From Euglena gracilis (Eukaryota > Euglenida > Euglenophyceae > Euglenales): 64,000 nucleotides of DNA. The notes beneath the pieces are model-generated. The model made no database searches and was not told where the DNA came from. It worked only from the letters and a program-made list of their open reading frames with translations. The stretch is taken from NCBI GenBank assembly GCA_039621445.1, contig CP154957.1:42627474-42691473 (forward strand), in the 5' to 3' direction. Shown here in pieces: positions 39,569 through 49,900 of this stretch (within the stretch, counting starts at the first letter, position 1; each line of letters begins with the position of its first letter). Made by a program: the position numbers and the translations under genes.

Positions 39569-40548
39569 GTACGTCCAAAGCTGTCCCTTTTCCCCTTTTT
39601 GGGCCTTTCCGGAAAAGCCTTTCGCTTTCGCCTTGGTGCGCAGCCTACTTATGGTAGGGAAAAGTCTTTGGGGTAACGAAAAGTGGTTTTCCCCTTTTCT
39701 TCCCAATTCCCCAAGAAGCAAAGCACAAAGCAAAGATTCAGAAGTTTCTTCTGAGATCAAAGTCGATTGTCCCGAGGGTTTTTCCCTCTGACAAAACCAA
39801 TGCTCAAACTTGGAAGTGATGACAGTGAAGAATACCACCTGTGGGGGAAGGAGAGAAAAGTGCTGACGTGTCCAGGGGCAGATCCCAGAAGGGTCTGCCA
39901 CGATCTTACCAGCTGTGGGTTTCCACAGTGGTGCGACCGTCACAGAACCCACTCTGCAGATATCCTACAGAGCTGGGACGTGCCTGGTACACATCCCCCT
40001 CCCAGGGCTACGCCCGATTTCCTTCATGGACCAGGGTTTCCCAGTCCAGTCAGGATATCTGACGCTGCCCTAGGTGGGGTTCACTTCTCCATTCGGTGTC
40101 TCTCCTTTCCGCACAGTGGCATCCACCCAAAGCCCAAAAACGCGCAAAAGGTTAGCCGCGTTTCGCGGTTACCTATTAGCCGTTTCGGCTTAGGTGGGGT
40201 GTGAAAAAGCCCACTGTGGGAAACGGGGCTTGGCAGGTTTCCTGACAAAGTGTCCCATCCACCCACTTTGGGTGTGCCAAAGGCACGCGGGGTTGGTCAA
40301 GCGATTCGCTGAAAACCCGAGGGGAGAGGTGTGGAAGGGGGGGGCAGGCTCCTATCCTGGTCATACCCGGATATGGCTCCTAGGCGGTCATATCCGCACT
40401 AGGAAACAAAAGCCTACTTACAAAACCGACTGCCGGCGACAGCTTTGCGGGGGTGGGGGAAAGTAGGGAGGAGAGGGGGGCTGGCTTAGGCCAGAACAGA
40501 ATTTTTGCTGTCTGGCAGCCTTAAGGGCCTTAGGGCCGAAAAGTGACA
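39569..40548. repeat. LTR-like repeat of element III, right copy
   Basis: It aligns with 31632-32540 from TGTACGTCCAAAGCTG to GGCTTAGGCCAGAACAG and ends near AAAAGTGACA at about 40540. It interrupts the element I fragment on its left. No primer-binding site is visible next to it, so whether the two copies are true LTRs of one unit or two separate solo LTRs is open. Confidence 0.55.
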
Positions 40549-40781
40549 GTTGGCCGCCGGACAGCCGGACCCCCGGGTCTCCACGAGCGGTTGGGGGGTC
40601 CCCGTTGGAAGGGACCCGGGGGTACCACCAGTTCACCATACCTAGGTGTCTCGTCGAGTCCTGGGACCTATTCCATCATTTGTCCTCCTGTCCTAATATA
40701 CTACATTTTTGTTGTTTTCGGGGTCTGACAACGCACACAGAAAAAGTTATTCAAAAAGCAAAAAAAAGCAAATAAATTTCG

Positions 40782-40825
<44 letters not shown>

Positions 40826-41220
40826 CATGTATGTATTTATGTAAGTGATGTATGTATGTATGTATGTATGTGTGTATGTGTGTATGTATGTATGTATGTA
40901 TGTATGTATGTATGTATGTATGTATGTATGTATGCATGTATGTATGTATGCATGCATGCATGCATGCATGCATGCATGCATGCATGCATGCATGCATGAA
41001 TGTCTGTATGTATGTATGTATGTATGTATGTATGTATGTATGGATGTATGTCTGCATGCATGCATGCATGCATGCATGCATGCATGCATGCATGCATGTA
41101 TGTATGTATGTATGTATGTATGTATGTATGTATGTATGTATGTATGTATGTATGTATGTATGTATGTATGTATGTATGTATGTATGTATGTATGTATGTA
41201 TATACAAGTAGGCGCTAGCT
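40549..41220. repeat. GTT and TATG/CATG microsatellites with conserved flank, copy 1
   Basis: A flank starting CCTCCTGTCCTAATATACTA, then TTGTTGTTTTCGGGG and GACAACGCACACAGAAAAAG, leads to (GTT)n at about 40784-40825 and to (TATG)n with CATG and a few TGTG variants at 40840-41200. The same flank, GTT run and TATG array occur at 43540-43880, so the unit was duplicated together with its flank. Frames encoding MYVC repeats here are artefacts of the 4-bp period. A short segment similar to the 209-bp satellite (GGACAGCCGGACCCCC) lies at 40558. Confidence 0.85.
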
Positions 41221-41359
41221 TCGCTACGCGCGTGAGCTTCGCTCACCCCCCCCCCACTCCCAAAAGCGTGGTGAGCCACATCCTTATATTGCGGACGCAA
41301 TTTTTCCATCAATCTCTTTTTCAGGCCGGACGCAAAAAGATGGATTTGCTAATGGCTGC

Positions 41360-42350
41360 CCGGTGGTCTGACGCAGACCGGCCCGGCCGGCGACATAAGC
41401 GGCCCGGCCCGGCACAGCCGGCAGCCCGGCGGCCAGACCCAGCGGCCCGGCGGCCCAGCGGCGCGCGGCCCGGCGGCACAGCCAGCGGCCCGGCGGCCTG
41501 ACCCGGCCTGGCCTGGCCTGGCCTGGCCTGGCGGCACGGCCCGGCACAGCCGGCGGTCCGGCGGCATGGCCCGGCCTGAGCGGCGGCCCAGCGGCCCGGC
41601 CCGGCCCGGCCGGCACCCAGGCCCGGCCCGGCCCGGAGGCACAGCCAGCGGCCCGACGGCCTGGTCCGGCTGGCGGCCCAGCAGCCCGGTCCGGCCTGGC
41701 GGCACAGCCAGCGGCCCGGTGGCCTAACCCAGCCTAGCCTGGCCCGGCCCGGCCCGGCGGCATGGCCCGGCCCTGGCTGGCGGCCCAGCGGCCCCGCCCG
41801 GCCCGGCCCAGCGGCCCGGCGGGCTGACCCGGCCTGGCCCGGCCCGGCCTGGCCCGGCCCGGCCCGGTCCGGCCCGGCGGCCCAGTGGCCCAGCCCGGCC
41901 CGGCGGCACAGCCAGCGGCCCGCAGGCCGGCCCGGCCTGGCCGGCCTGGCCCGGCCCGGCCCGGCCCGGCGGCCCAGCAGCCTAGCCCGGCCCGGCGGCA
42001 CAGCCAGCGGACCACCGGCCGGCCCGGCCTGGCCAGGCCCGGCCCGGCCTGGCCCGGCGGCACGGATCGGCACGGCCGGCAGCCCGGCGGCATGGCCGGC
42101 CTGGCCGGCAGCTCAGCGGCCCGGTCCGGCCCGGCCCGGCCCGGCGGCACAGCCAGCGGCCCGGCGGCCTGACCTGGCCTGGCCCGGCCCGGTCCGGCCC
42201 GGCCTGGCGGCACAGCCCGGCACGGCCGGCGGCACGGCTTGGCCGGCCCAGCCTAGCGGCCTGACCCTGCCTGGCACGGCTCGGCCAGGCCTGGTCGGCG
42301 ACCCGGCCCGGCCCGGCCCAGCGGCAGGGTCCGGCACGGCCGGCGGCGGT
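41360..42350. repeat. CCGGCC-type GC-rich low-complexity block
   Basis: About 1 kb made of GGCCCGGC, CCTGGCC and GGCACAGCCAGCGGCCCGG words in irregular order. GGCACAGCCAGCGG recurs about eight times at uneven spacing. Both strands are free of stops for long stretches for this reason only, giving Gly/Pro/Ala/Arg chains. It merges on the right into the 204-bp satellite. Confidence 0.85.
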
Positions 42351-42358
42351 ATACCGGC

Positions 42359-43064
42359 CGCTTGGGGGTCCCCTATGGTTCGTTTGGGTCCCCGGCTGGG
42401 TCCGTGCAGTTCCCCATCGGCTCTGGGTAATTTTAAAAAACCGATTTTTTGCCCCCCGGAAGGCTGAAAAACGGCCAAGTCCTGTGGGAACCCCCTTTGG
42501 GGGGCCCCGTACGGGCCCCAAAACGGTCCGGGGGGGCCGGGGGTATGTGGGGTGTACACAGGCCACTTGGGGGTCCCCCATGGTTGGTTTGGGTCCCCGG
42601 GTGGGCGCGTGCAGTTCCCCATCCATTTTGGGTAATTTTTAAAAAATCGATTTTTTGCCCCCCGGAAGGCTGGAAACGGCTGAGTCCTGTGGGAACCCCG
42701 TTTGGGGGGCCCCGCACGGGCCCCAAAACGGTCCGGAGGGGCCGGGGGTATGTGGGGTGTATACAGGCCACTTGGGGGTCCCCCATGGTTGGTTTGGGTC
42801 CCCGGGTGGGTCCGTGCAGTTCCCCATCCGTTTTGGGTAATTTTCAAAAAATCGATTTTTTGCCCCCCGGAAGGCTGAAAAACGGCCAAGTCCTGTGGGA
42901 ACGCCTTTTGGGGGCCCTGAACGGGCCCCAAAACGGTCCGGAGGGGCCGGGGGTATGTGGGGTGTACACAGGCCACTTGGGGGTCCCCCATGGTTGGTTT
43001 GGGTCCCCGGGTGGGTCCGTGCAGTTCCCCATCCGTTTTGGGTAATTTTCAAAAAATCGATTTT
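42359..43064. repeat. About 204-bp tandem satellite, four copies
   Basis: The landmark GCCACTTGGGGGTCCCCCAT occurs near 42563, 42768 and 42971, with a diverged first copy near 42359, giving periods of 203-205 bp. Each unit has TCCGTGCAGTTCCCCATC, a run AAAAAATCGATTTTTTG and CGGGCCCCAAAACGGTCCGG. Units are over 90 percent alike by eye. The AT run inside a GC-rich unit is conserved in all copies. Confidence 0.9.
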
Positions 43065-43510
43065 TTGACCCCAAAATGGCCAAAAATGCCCGTTCCCCCC
43101 CTGGGGCCCCCTTTTTGGACCTTTGACGGCCCGTATCTGGGAAAAGCCGGACAGCCGGGCCCCCGGGTCTCTACCAGTGGTTGGGAGGTCCCAGGGGCTT
43201 CAATTTTGCCTCGGGGGTGTTTCCTTCAACTCCCCACGGGTTTCGAGATATTTTGGAAAAATCGATTTTTTGACCCCAAAATTGCCAAAAATGCCCAAGT
43301 CGCCCCTTGGGGCCCCTTTTTTGGACCTTCGACGGCCCGTATCTGGGCCAAGCCGGACAGCCGGACCCCGGGTCTCCACCAGTGGTTGGAAGGTCCCAGG
43401 GGCTTCAATTTTGCCTATGGGGCGTTTCCTTCAATTCCCCACGGGTTTCGAGATATTTTGTGAAAATCGATTTTTTGACCCCAAAATGGCCCATGCGGCG
43501 AAAATTTTTC
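43065..43510. repeat. About 209-bp tandem satellite, two copies
   Basis: The block GACGGCCCGTATCTGGG, then AGCCGGACAGCCGG and AGTGGTTGG, recurs near 43125 and 43335, with the shared run AAAATCGATTTTTTGACCCC. It shares that AT run with the 204-bp family, so the two satellites have a common origin in part. A remnant is also present at 40550-40620. Confidence 0.85.
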
Positions 43511-43519
43511 TAAGTCGGA

Positions 43520-43915
43520 AGGGTACCACCAGTTCACCACATGTCCTCCTATCCTAATATAATACACTTTTGTTGTTTTCGGGACCTGACAACGCACACA
43601 GAAAAAGTTATTCAAAAAGCAAAAAAAAATTGTTGTTGTTGTTGCTCAAATGTATGTACTTATGTAAGTGATGTATGTATGTATGTATGTATGTATGTAT
43701 GTATGTATGTATGTATGTATGTATGTATGTATGTATGTATGTATGTATGTACGTACGTACGTATGTATGTATGTATGTATGTATGTATGCATGTATGTAT
43801 GCATGTATGTATGTATGTATGCATGTATGTATGTATGTATGTATGTATGTATGTATGTGTGTATGTATGGATGGATGAATGGATGGATGGATGGATGAAT
43901 GGATGGATGGATTGT
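43520..43915. repeat. GTT and TATG microsatellites with conserved flank, copy 2
   Basis: The second copy of the unit at 40.55-41.2 kb: ACCACCAGTTCACCA, CCTCCTATCCTAATATAATA, GACAACGCACACAGAAAAAG, a short GTT run and then (TATG)n with CGTACG and GATG variants to about 43915. The shared flank shows that duplication included unique sequence, not only the microsatellite. Confidence 0.85.
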
Positions 43916-43919
43916 TCAT

Positions 43920-44805
43920 GGAAATCCGACCCCCAAAATGACACCAAAACCCCCGAAATCGACAATCTTTGGCAAGTTTGGTCAAAAATGACATTTTTTT
44001 GATGACAGGTGGTTTTTTTTTAGTCTTGGACTCCCTCCCCCGGGGGGGGGGGTGGGGGTGGGTCCCTTGGACCCCTTCCCCCCGGGGGGGCAGGGGCTGG
44101 TGGGTATATCTTTTTTTGGCACCTTCGGCGCCGAAACTTTTGAAAAAAAGGTACTATTTTTAGCATTTTTGGCCATTTTTGGGCAAAAGTGGGTGCCCCC
44201 CCGCCGGGACCCCCCCCGGTGCCCCCCCCCCTCCCCCGAGGGGGGGCCACCCCAGGGGGTGGGTGGGTGGGTGGGTGCCGACCCCCTCCCCCCCTCCCCC
44301 CCGGTCTTAAAAAAGTCCCTGTTTGATGATGGCTGGTCTCAAACAGAGATTTTTGAAAAGTTTTGTGACCCAGGGGGGTGTGGTGGGTGGGTCCTGGCAG
44401 AGCCCCCCCTCCCGGGGGGAGCTCTGCCAGGACCCAGGGGGAGTTGGGCCAGGTGGGTACCCTGCCAGAGGTGGAGTTTTTTTCTACTTTCGTCATTTTT
44501 TTTCTATTTTGTGCCGAAAATTTTTTTCACCCCAAAATTGACCCCCAAAAAGTGTTCCCCCCAAACTCCCCACCGCCCGGTGCGGCCCCACAGGCCCAGG
44601 GCATGGGTGGGTGGGTGGGTCCGGACCTCCCCTGGGTCCGAAAAAAGCCTCTGGTCTTTAAAAAAAAATTGCCAAAAAATCAATTCCCCGGTGGTTTTCA
44701 TTTTCCTAAGTCAAGGTTTGGTTCATCGAGGGGGGTGGGTGATGAGTGGCGGGGGTTTTATAAGTGGGGGGTTATAAGTGGGGGGAGGTTTATCCTTCCC
44801 CTCAG
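43920..44805. other. G/C homopolymer-rich intergenic or intronic DNA
   Basis: Runs of 7-10 G or C, GGGTGGGTGGGT words and short AT segments such as TTTTTGGCCATTTTTGGGC. A hairpin CCTTCGGCGCCGAA at about 44125 resembles hairpins at 3320 and 48.79 kb. Near 44755-44790, TTATAAGTGGGGGGTTATAAG and GGAGGTT followed by TA resemble the right end of the AACCCCCC-type elements, but no left end was found. No gene is seen. Confidence 0.4.
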
Positions 44806-46877
44806 CAACTTGCTCCATGTGGACATGGACACATTTGCACATCTTTTGTTGCATCAGAACCTTGGCAACAGCCTTGCGCAACATTACCTCATACCTGGAG
44901 CCATCCCACCCCAGCCAGGTTATCCGCAGCAAGGCCTTCGACCTCTGATTCCTGTATGCTCCAGTGCCCAATGTTGGATGATGAAATCAATAGTGAAAGA
45001 TTTTTTCTTAGCAATTTCTTGTAGTAATATATTGTTGTTTTCCGTTCTATTTTTAGAAGCGATGGGAGTTCTTAACAATTAATATTCTCAGGGGATAACC
45101 CAAACAGCATATTATTTGGGAGGTGTCATCATTTAATTCTCCTGGAAGTGTTTTGGGGTGAGCATGGTCTTGGGACAAGAATGATCCTTAAAAAGTGCCC
45201 TTAACCCCCAAATCATGCATGCATGCATGCATGCATGCATGAAGACCACAGTTTCACTGAACACCTGTGTGACCCTCACCTGGAGGGGTGGGTGGTGGGT
45301 TTTCTGGGGGTGGGTGGGTGGGTTGGAGCCGCTGGACCCTCCTCCTGGGGGGCACCAGGGGCCAGTCTTTGGCCCAGCTACAGCCGGGCCAATTTTTTTT
45401 TTCAGGGGTTCGGCTGTTGGGTGTGTTTTGGGTGGTGGGTTTATTGACGACACCTCTGGGGGGAGGTTGTGGGTGGGTGGGTTTTCAAAGGAGCAGGTGG
45501 GTGGGTTTTGGCCATACCATTGCTTAAGGTGTGTCTGCCCCCCCCCCAGAGGGGGTGATTGAGTGGTTTTCTCACCAGCAAGGAGACAAGCATCGACGCC
45601 CAGAAAACACGGACTTTTTACACAGTGATTTCCCCTAAAGCACACTGTTCAGCAGTCCAAAGGTAGATCCGGCTATGAAAAACACATAGCCTTTCAGTCT
45701 CCCCAAAACAATGAGTTACATGTACGTAAATAGGGTTGAAGTTCGGTCTCTTTGCAGACCGCTCTCAGGCTTCTTTCTCCCTTCAATTTGGAGTTGAGGA
45801 AGTACCTGCCTGGCACAAAGGCCGTGCATAGCGGATCCTAATTTACCAAGCCATTTCCACAGCATTACCAAGCAAGTTGCCCCCTTCTTTTATCACAACA
45901 AATATTGTCCAGCCACCACAGAACGATCTTATTGAACAGTTTACGTTGTCTGGGAACCCAATCATAATGATAACAGTGAAATACACGAGATTTCAACTCT
46001 TTCAAACCGAAATACAACTCATTGGTGAGCAATACCACAAACCAGCCCTTGTTTTGGCATTTCCCTTGGGAACCCTCAGGGTCACTGATACCCGCCAGTC
46101 AATAAAAAAGATGGCAGGATTTTATTGTAGTCCAAATTGTCGACATATCGACGGGATATAAAAGCTGAAGGGCTGTGCATTTTTCACAGCCGGATCTACC
46201 TTTGGACTGCTGTACAGTGTGTCTGAGTGAAAGTCATTGTGTAAAAAGTCAGTGTTTTCTGGGCGTCGATGCTGGTCTCCTTGCTGCCGACCCTGGCCCC
46301 TGTGGAGGTCCCATGTACTACTAAGACGGCCCCCAACACACTGCATCAAGCTTTGGGTGATGCCCTGCATAAATCGACGTTGACAACATTCTTGTGGTAA
46401 AGGTCAACAAAATAAATTAGTAAAGGAACAATGCAATGGAAAAATCAATTGCAAAACAATAAAAAAATTATTACAGGCTAAATGGGAAAAAAATTGAAAC
46501 TGCTCAGGTCAGGAAAAGGTCGGGAAAATACATAATTTGTGTGTATACATATGTACATATTATATTTCATATGCCAGAAAATTATTTATGTATTGTATAT
46601 GCATATGTATACATATGTATATACATACATACATACATACATACATACATGCATGCATATGCATGCATGCATACATACATACATACATACATACATACAT
46701 ACATACATACATACATACATACATACATACATACATACATACATACATACATACATACATACATACATACATACATACATACATACATACATACATACAT
46801 ACATACATGTATACATACATACATATATACATACATACATATATATATATATGTATGTGTATATATATGTATGTATG

Positions 46878-46924
<47 letters not shown>

Positions 46925-49900
46925 TATATATATTTCTGGCATCTTTAGACCAACACCAAAACCAGGCAACACAATGAAAAATGGCTTTTGATTTTTGTTT
47001 TAATTTCTGATCCTCCAGCCCATGACCCTTGGGGGGGGGGTCATAAAATGTACTTGTTCTCAGGTGTCATTTGATAATGTATTTGCTAATACACGTTACA
47101 TTTCATTGCATTCCATATATCGCGTTGCTGGATGTTGTTGGTCAGTTGTTTATTCCAGTGAAAGGTTTGCAACAAATGGTTAACGCTATCCTCCATATGG
47201 AATTGTTCCAATGCCTGCATATGTGTCAATGGTGAATCGATGGCCATACCCCTTTTTCCTCCTCTGTCATTTGGCGCTGTTGAACGACTCTGTTCCTCTC
47301 TCCTCACCACAGCAAACCGTGTTATATCAAGTCCAGCCACAGTTCCAGCCCACTCCGATGGCAGTTCCTGTTCTGGCACAGGCCCCCAATGAGCCATTCA
47401 TGCGGAACAGGCCTCAGCTAAGGATCAGCAGCACCCACCAGGAGCCAACCTTCATTGTGAGAATTTTTCCTGTGTCAGTTTTTATTATTATTTGAAAACC
47501 GAAAGGGGGTTGATTTTGCTAGACAAATATAACAATGTAACAATGTAACGCCAAATAAAGCTGGATGGTGCCACTCAGGGCAAAGCATAAAAATTGGTGT
47601 AATTTGTAATATTTTTACCCAAATGATCTATTCTATACAAGAGTTGCACCTTTTTTTTTGGAAAAGCCGGAGGAAACCCAGAAGAAATTTGATATAGAAT
47701 TGACATTTGTTTGCACTTGAAGGCAGTGAAAGTTCAATCAGGCTATTTCAAGAGGGTTTGATTCCTCCCGTGATGCGCCAAATCTCAAGCCCCCCTTGAT
47801 GGTCTTGAAATCCCTCCCAAATGTGGAAATGGGGAGTTTGCATTCCTTCAGAAAAACTGGATTGTCTATTCTCTTTGAGGCTCCCGAGCTTCTGGCTCCT
47901 CCACAGTAGCTGTCAAGGTTCGCAGCCAATGGATCCTCTGTGCTCTTGAACTTAGGACTGCATTTGATTCTGGGCTCACAACAGGTCCAGCAATTCTCGC
48001 CGCAGCCCCAGCCATTGCAGGCTTACACGCCTCACCTTGTCGGCACCCCGCACCAGCTCGTACCCCAAACATTGCAGCCCACCCTGGACATCTATCAGAA
48101 GCAGTTCCATGTACAACAGCACCCACAAGGTCCTGCCCATGTCATAATGCTTACATTTGCAAACCCCTGTTCCATCGGTTCAATCTTTGTGGTTGGCCCC
48201 TCCAGCTGGGATGTGTGGGGAGGAAGCACTCCCCCCATTTTTGTTCTTTTTCTGAATGATCTCCAGAATTGAGGACGTGCATGAATCGTGAGTTGGGTGA
48301 GTGTTTCCCCTGACAAGTATTTCATTTTTCCCAAGAGTCGGCAAAACAGTAGGGAATTTAGAAAAATGCGAAACCAGCAGCTGATGAAATTTTGTTTGGA
48401 GTTTTTCTTGGGAAAGGAAGTTAAATTCGGACTGGAAGGAAAACGAATCAATTTCGGGAACAGTCTAATGCCACACGCCCCAATATTTATTTTTGTATAA
48501 TTGTCCCATGATTCCACCCATCAATTTTAATTCACATTTTCGATGCAAGTGGGGTAAGTTCTTTCTTAATCCCCGCCCACCAGTTGTTTGACCGAGACCA
48601 GGGTTTGATATAAGGAGGGTGTACATGGTTTAGGTGGGGGGGTGTCCCCCCCACCCCTCCCCCTCCTGGCCCGCAGGGGGGGGGTCCGGACCCCCCCCCC
48701 CCCCTGCCAGGGGGGTCCGGACCGACCCTCGGGGGGGGGGGTTCCCGGGACCCCCCCCAAAAGGGTCAATTTTTTCCTCCGGCGCTTTGCGCCGAAAATT
48801 TTTTGCATTTTTGGCACATTTTTGCCCAAAAAGTGCCCAAAATGGCACTTTTGGTCGTTTTGGGGGGTCAAAAATTTTCGGTAACCCAGACCGCGCACCT
48901 GTTTAGGTGGGGGGGTGTCCCCCCCACCCCCCCCCCCCTGGCCCGCAGGGGGGGGGGGCCGGCCCACCCCCCCACCTGTCCTTATATCGAACCCTGACCG
49001 AGACCTCCTCCCTGACATTATCTGACCGTTTGTGAAGAAAGGGATCAGAGACTTTATTAAAAGCTCAGTGACCCAGTTGGTGGATGTGTGGTCCAGCATG
49101 GTGCCATGGGGAAGCCTCAGCGAGATTTTTGGTGGCTCCAAAGTGCTGTCTCACCAAAAATGGGTAGGTGCAGACACCCCCTCCTCCCGGGTCCAAAATC
49201 GAAACGTAATGTTAGGCATAATGTTAGGCCTAAGATTTGAAGTCTAGATATATAGATGGTTATGGCCCGAAATCTGGTTATGCCCGACATCTGTGTTGAT
49301 TTATTATTTGGGTGAAGCGTGTGTTCCCAAAATTAGGCGATGGGTTCAGTTTTAACATTCTAACACATTTAACAACCCCCCTTCTGTTACTCAATGCTCC
49401 TCAATCCGACCAAGTTTTCCTGGTAAACGAGCTAGTGCTGACGTCTAGGCAGTGTTTTGCAGAAAGTCATTTTTTTCGTTTGGGTTCTTACAAACCTCCT
49501 CAAGGAAGCAACCCTGCTGCTCTTGGATCAGTAAGCAATGGTATGTTCTTGCTCAGCCCGTCATCCACTCAAGGTGAGGCAATGCCCATCATTTTAGAAA
49601 TGTTTATTTCCCCCGAAAGAATTACCCCCAGTCGTATGACCACCCCTAATTTACGACCACTCCCCGGTCGCAGGTTGCAGGTTGCGAAAGTTTTAACATT
49701 ACCTTACCTACAACCGCCCCCTCATTTACGACCACCCCCCGGTCGCAGGTTGCAGGTTATGGGGGTGTTACGACCCCCCCCCCCGGTCGCAGGTTGAAGG
49801 AGGAACCCGGTCATACAACAAGGGGGGGTACAAAGAACTGTCTGCATTATGGTTGTGTTTCTATTTGGAGGAAGATGAGAGATGCAACCAGACCCAGATT

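Noticed and set aside
40840-41211. Long open frames encoding MYVC or MHACMHAC repeats, both strands (also 43.67-43.9 and 46.6-46.9 kb)
   Set aside because: They follow from a 4-bp repeat that has no stop codons in several frames; there is no start context, splice border or composition expected of a gene.
41321-42213. Gly/Pro/Ala/Arg-rich frames up to 250 residues, minus strand
   Set aside because: They lie entirely in CCGGCC-type low-complexity DNA, and several frames on both strands are equally open.
45200-45241. CRISPR-like or regulatory array at (GCAT)n
   Set aside because: Simple tetranucleotide repeat without spacers; the window is eukaryotic.
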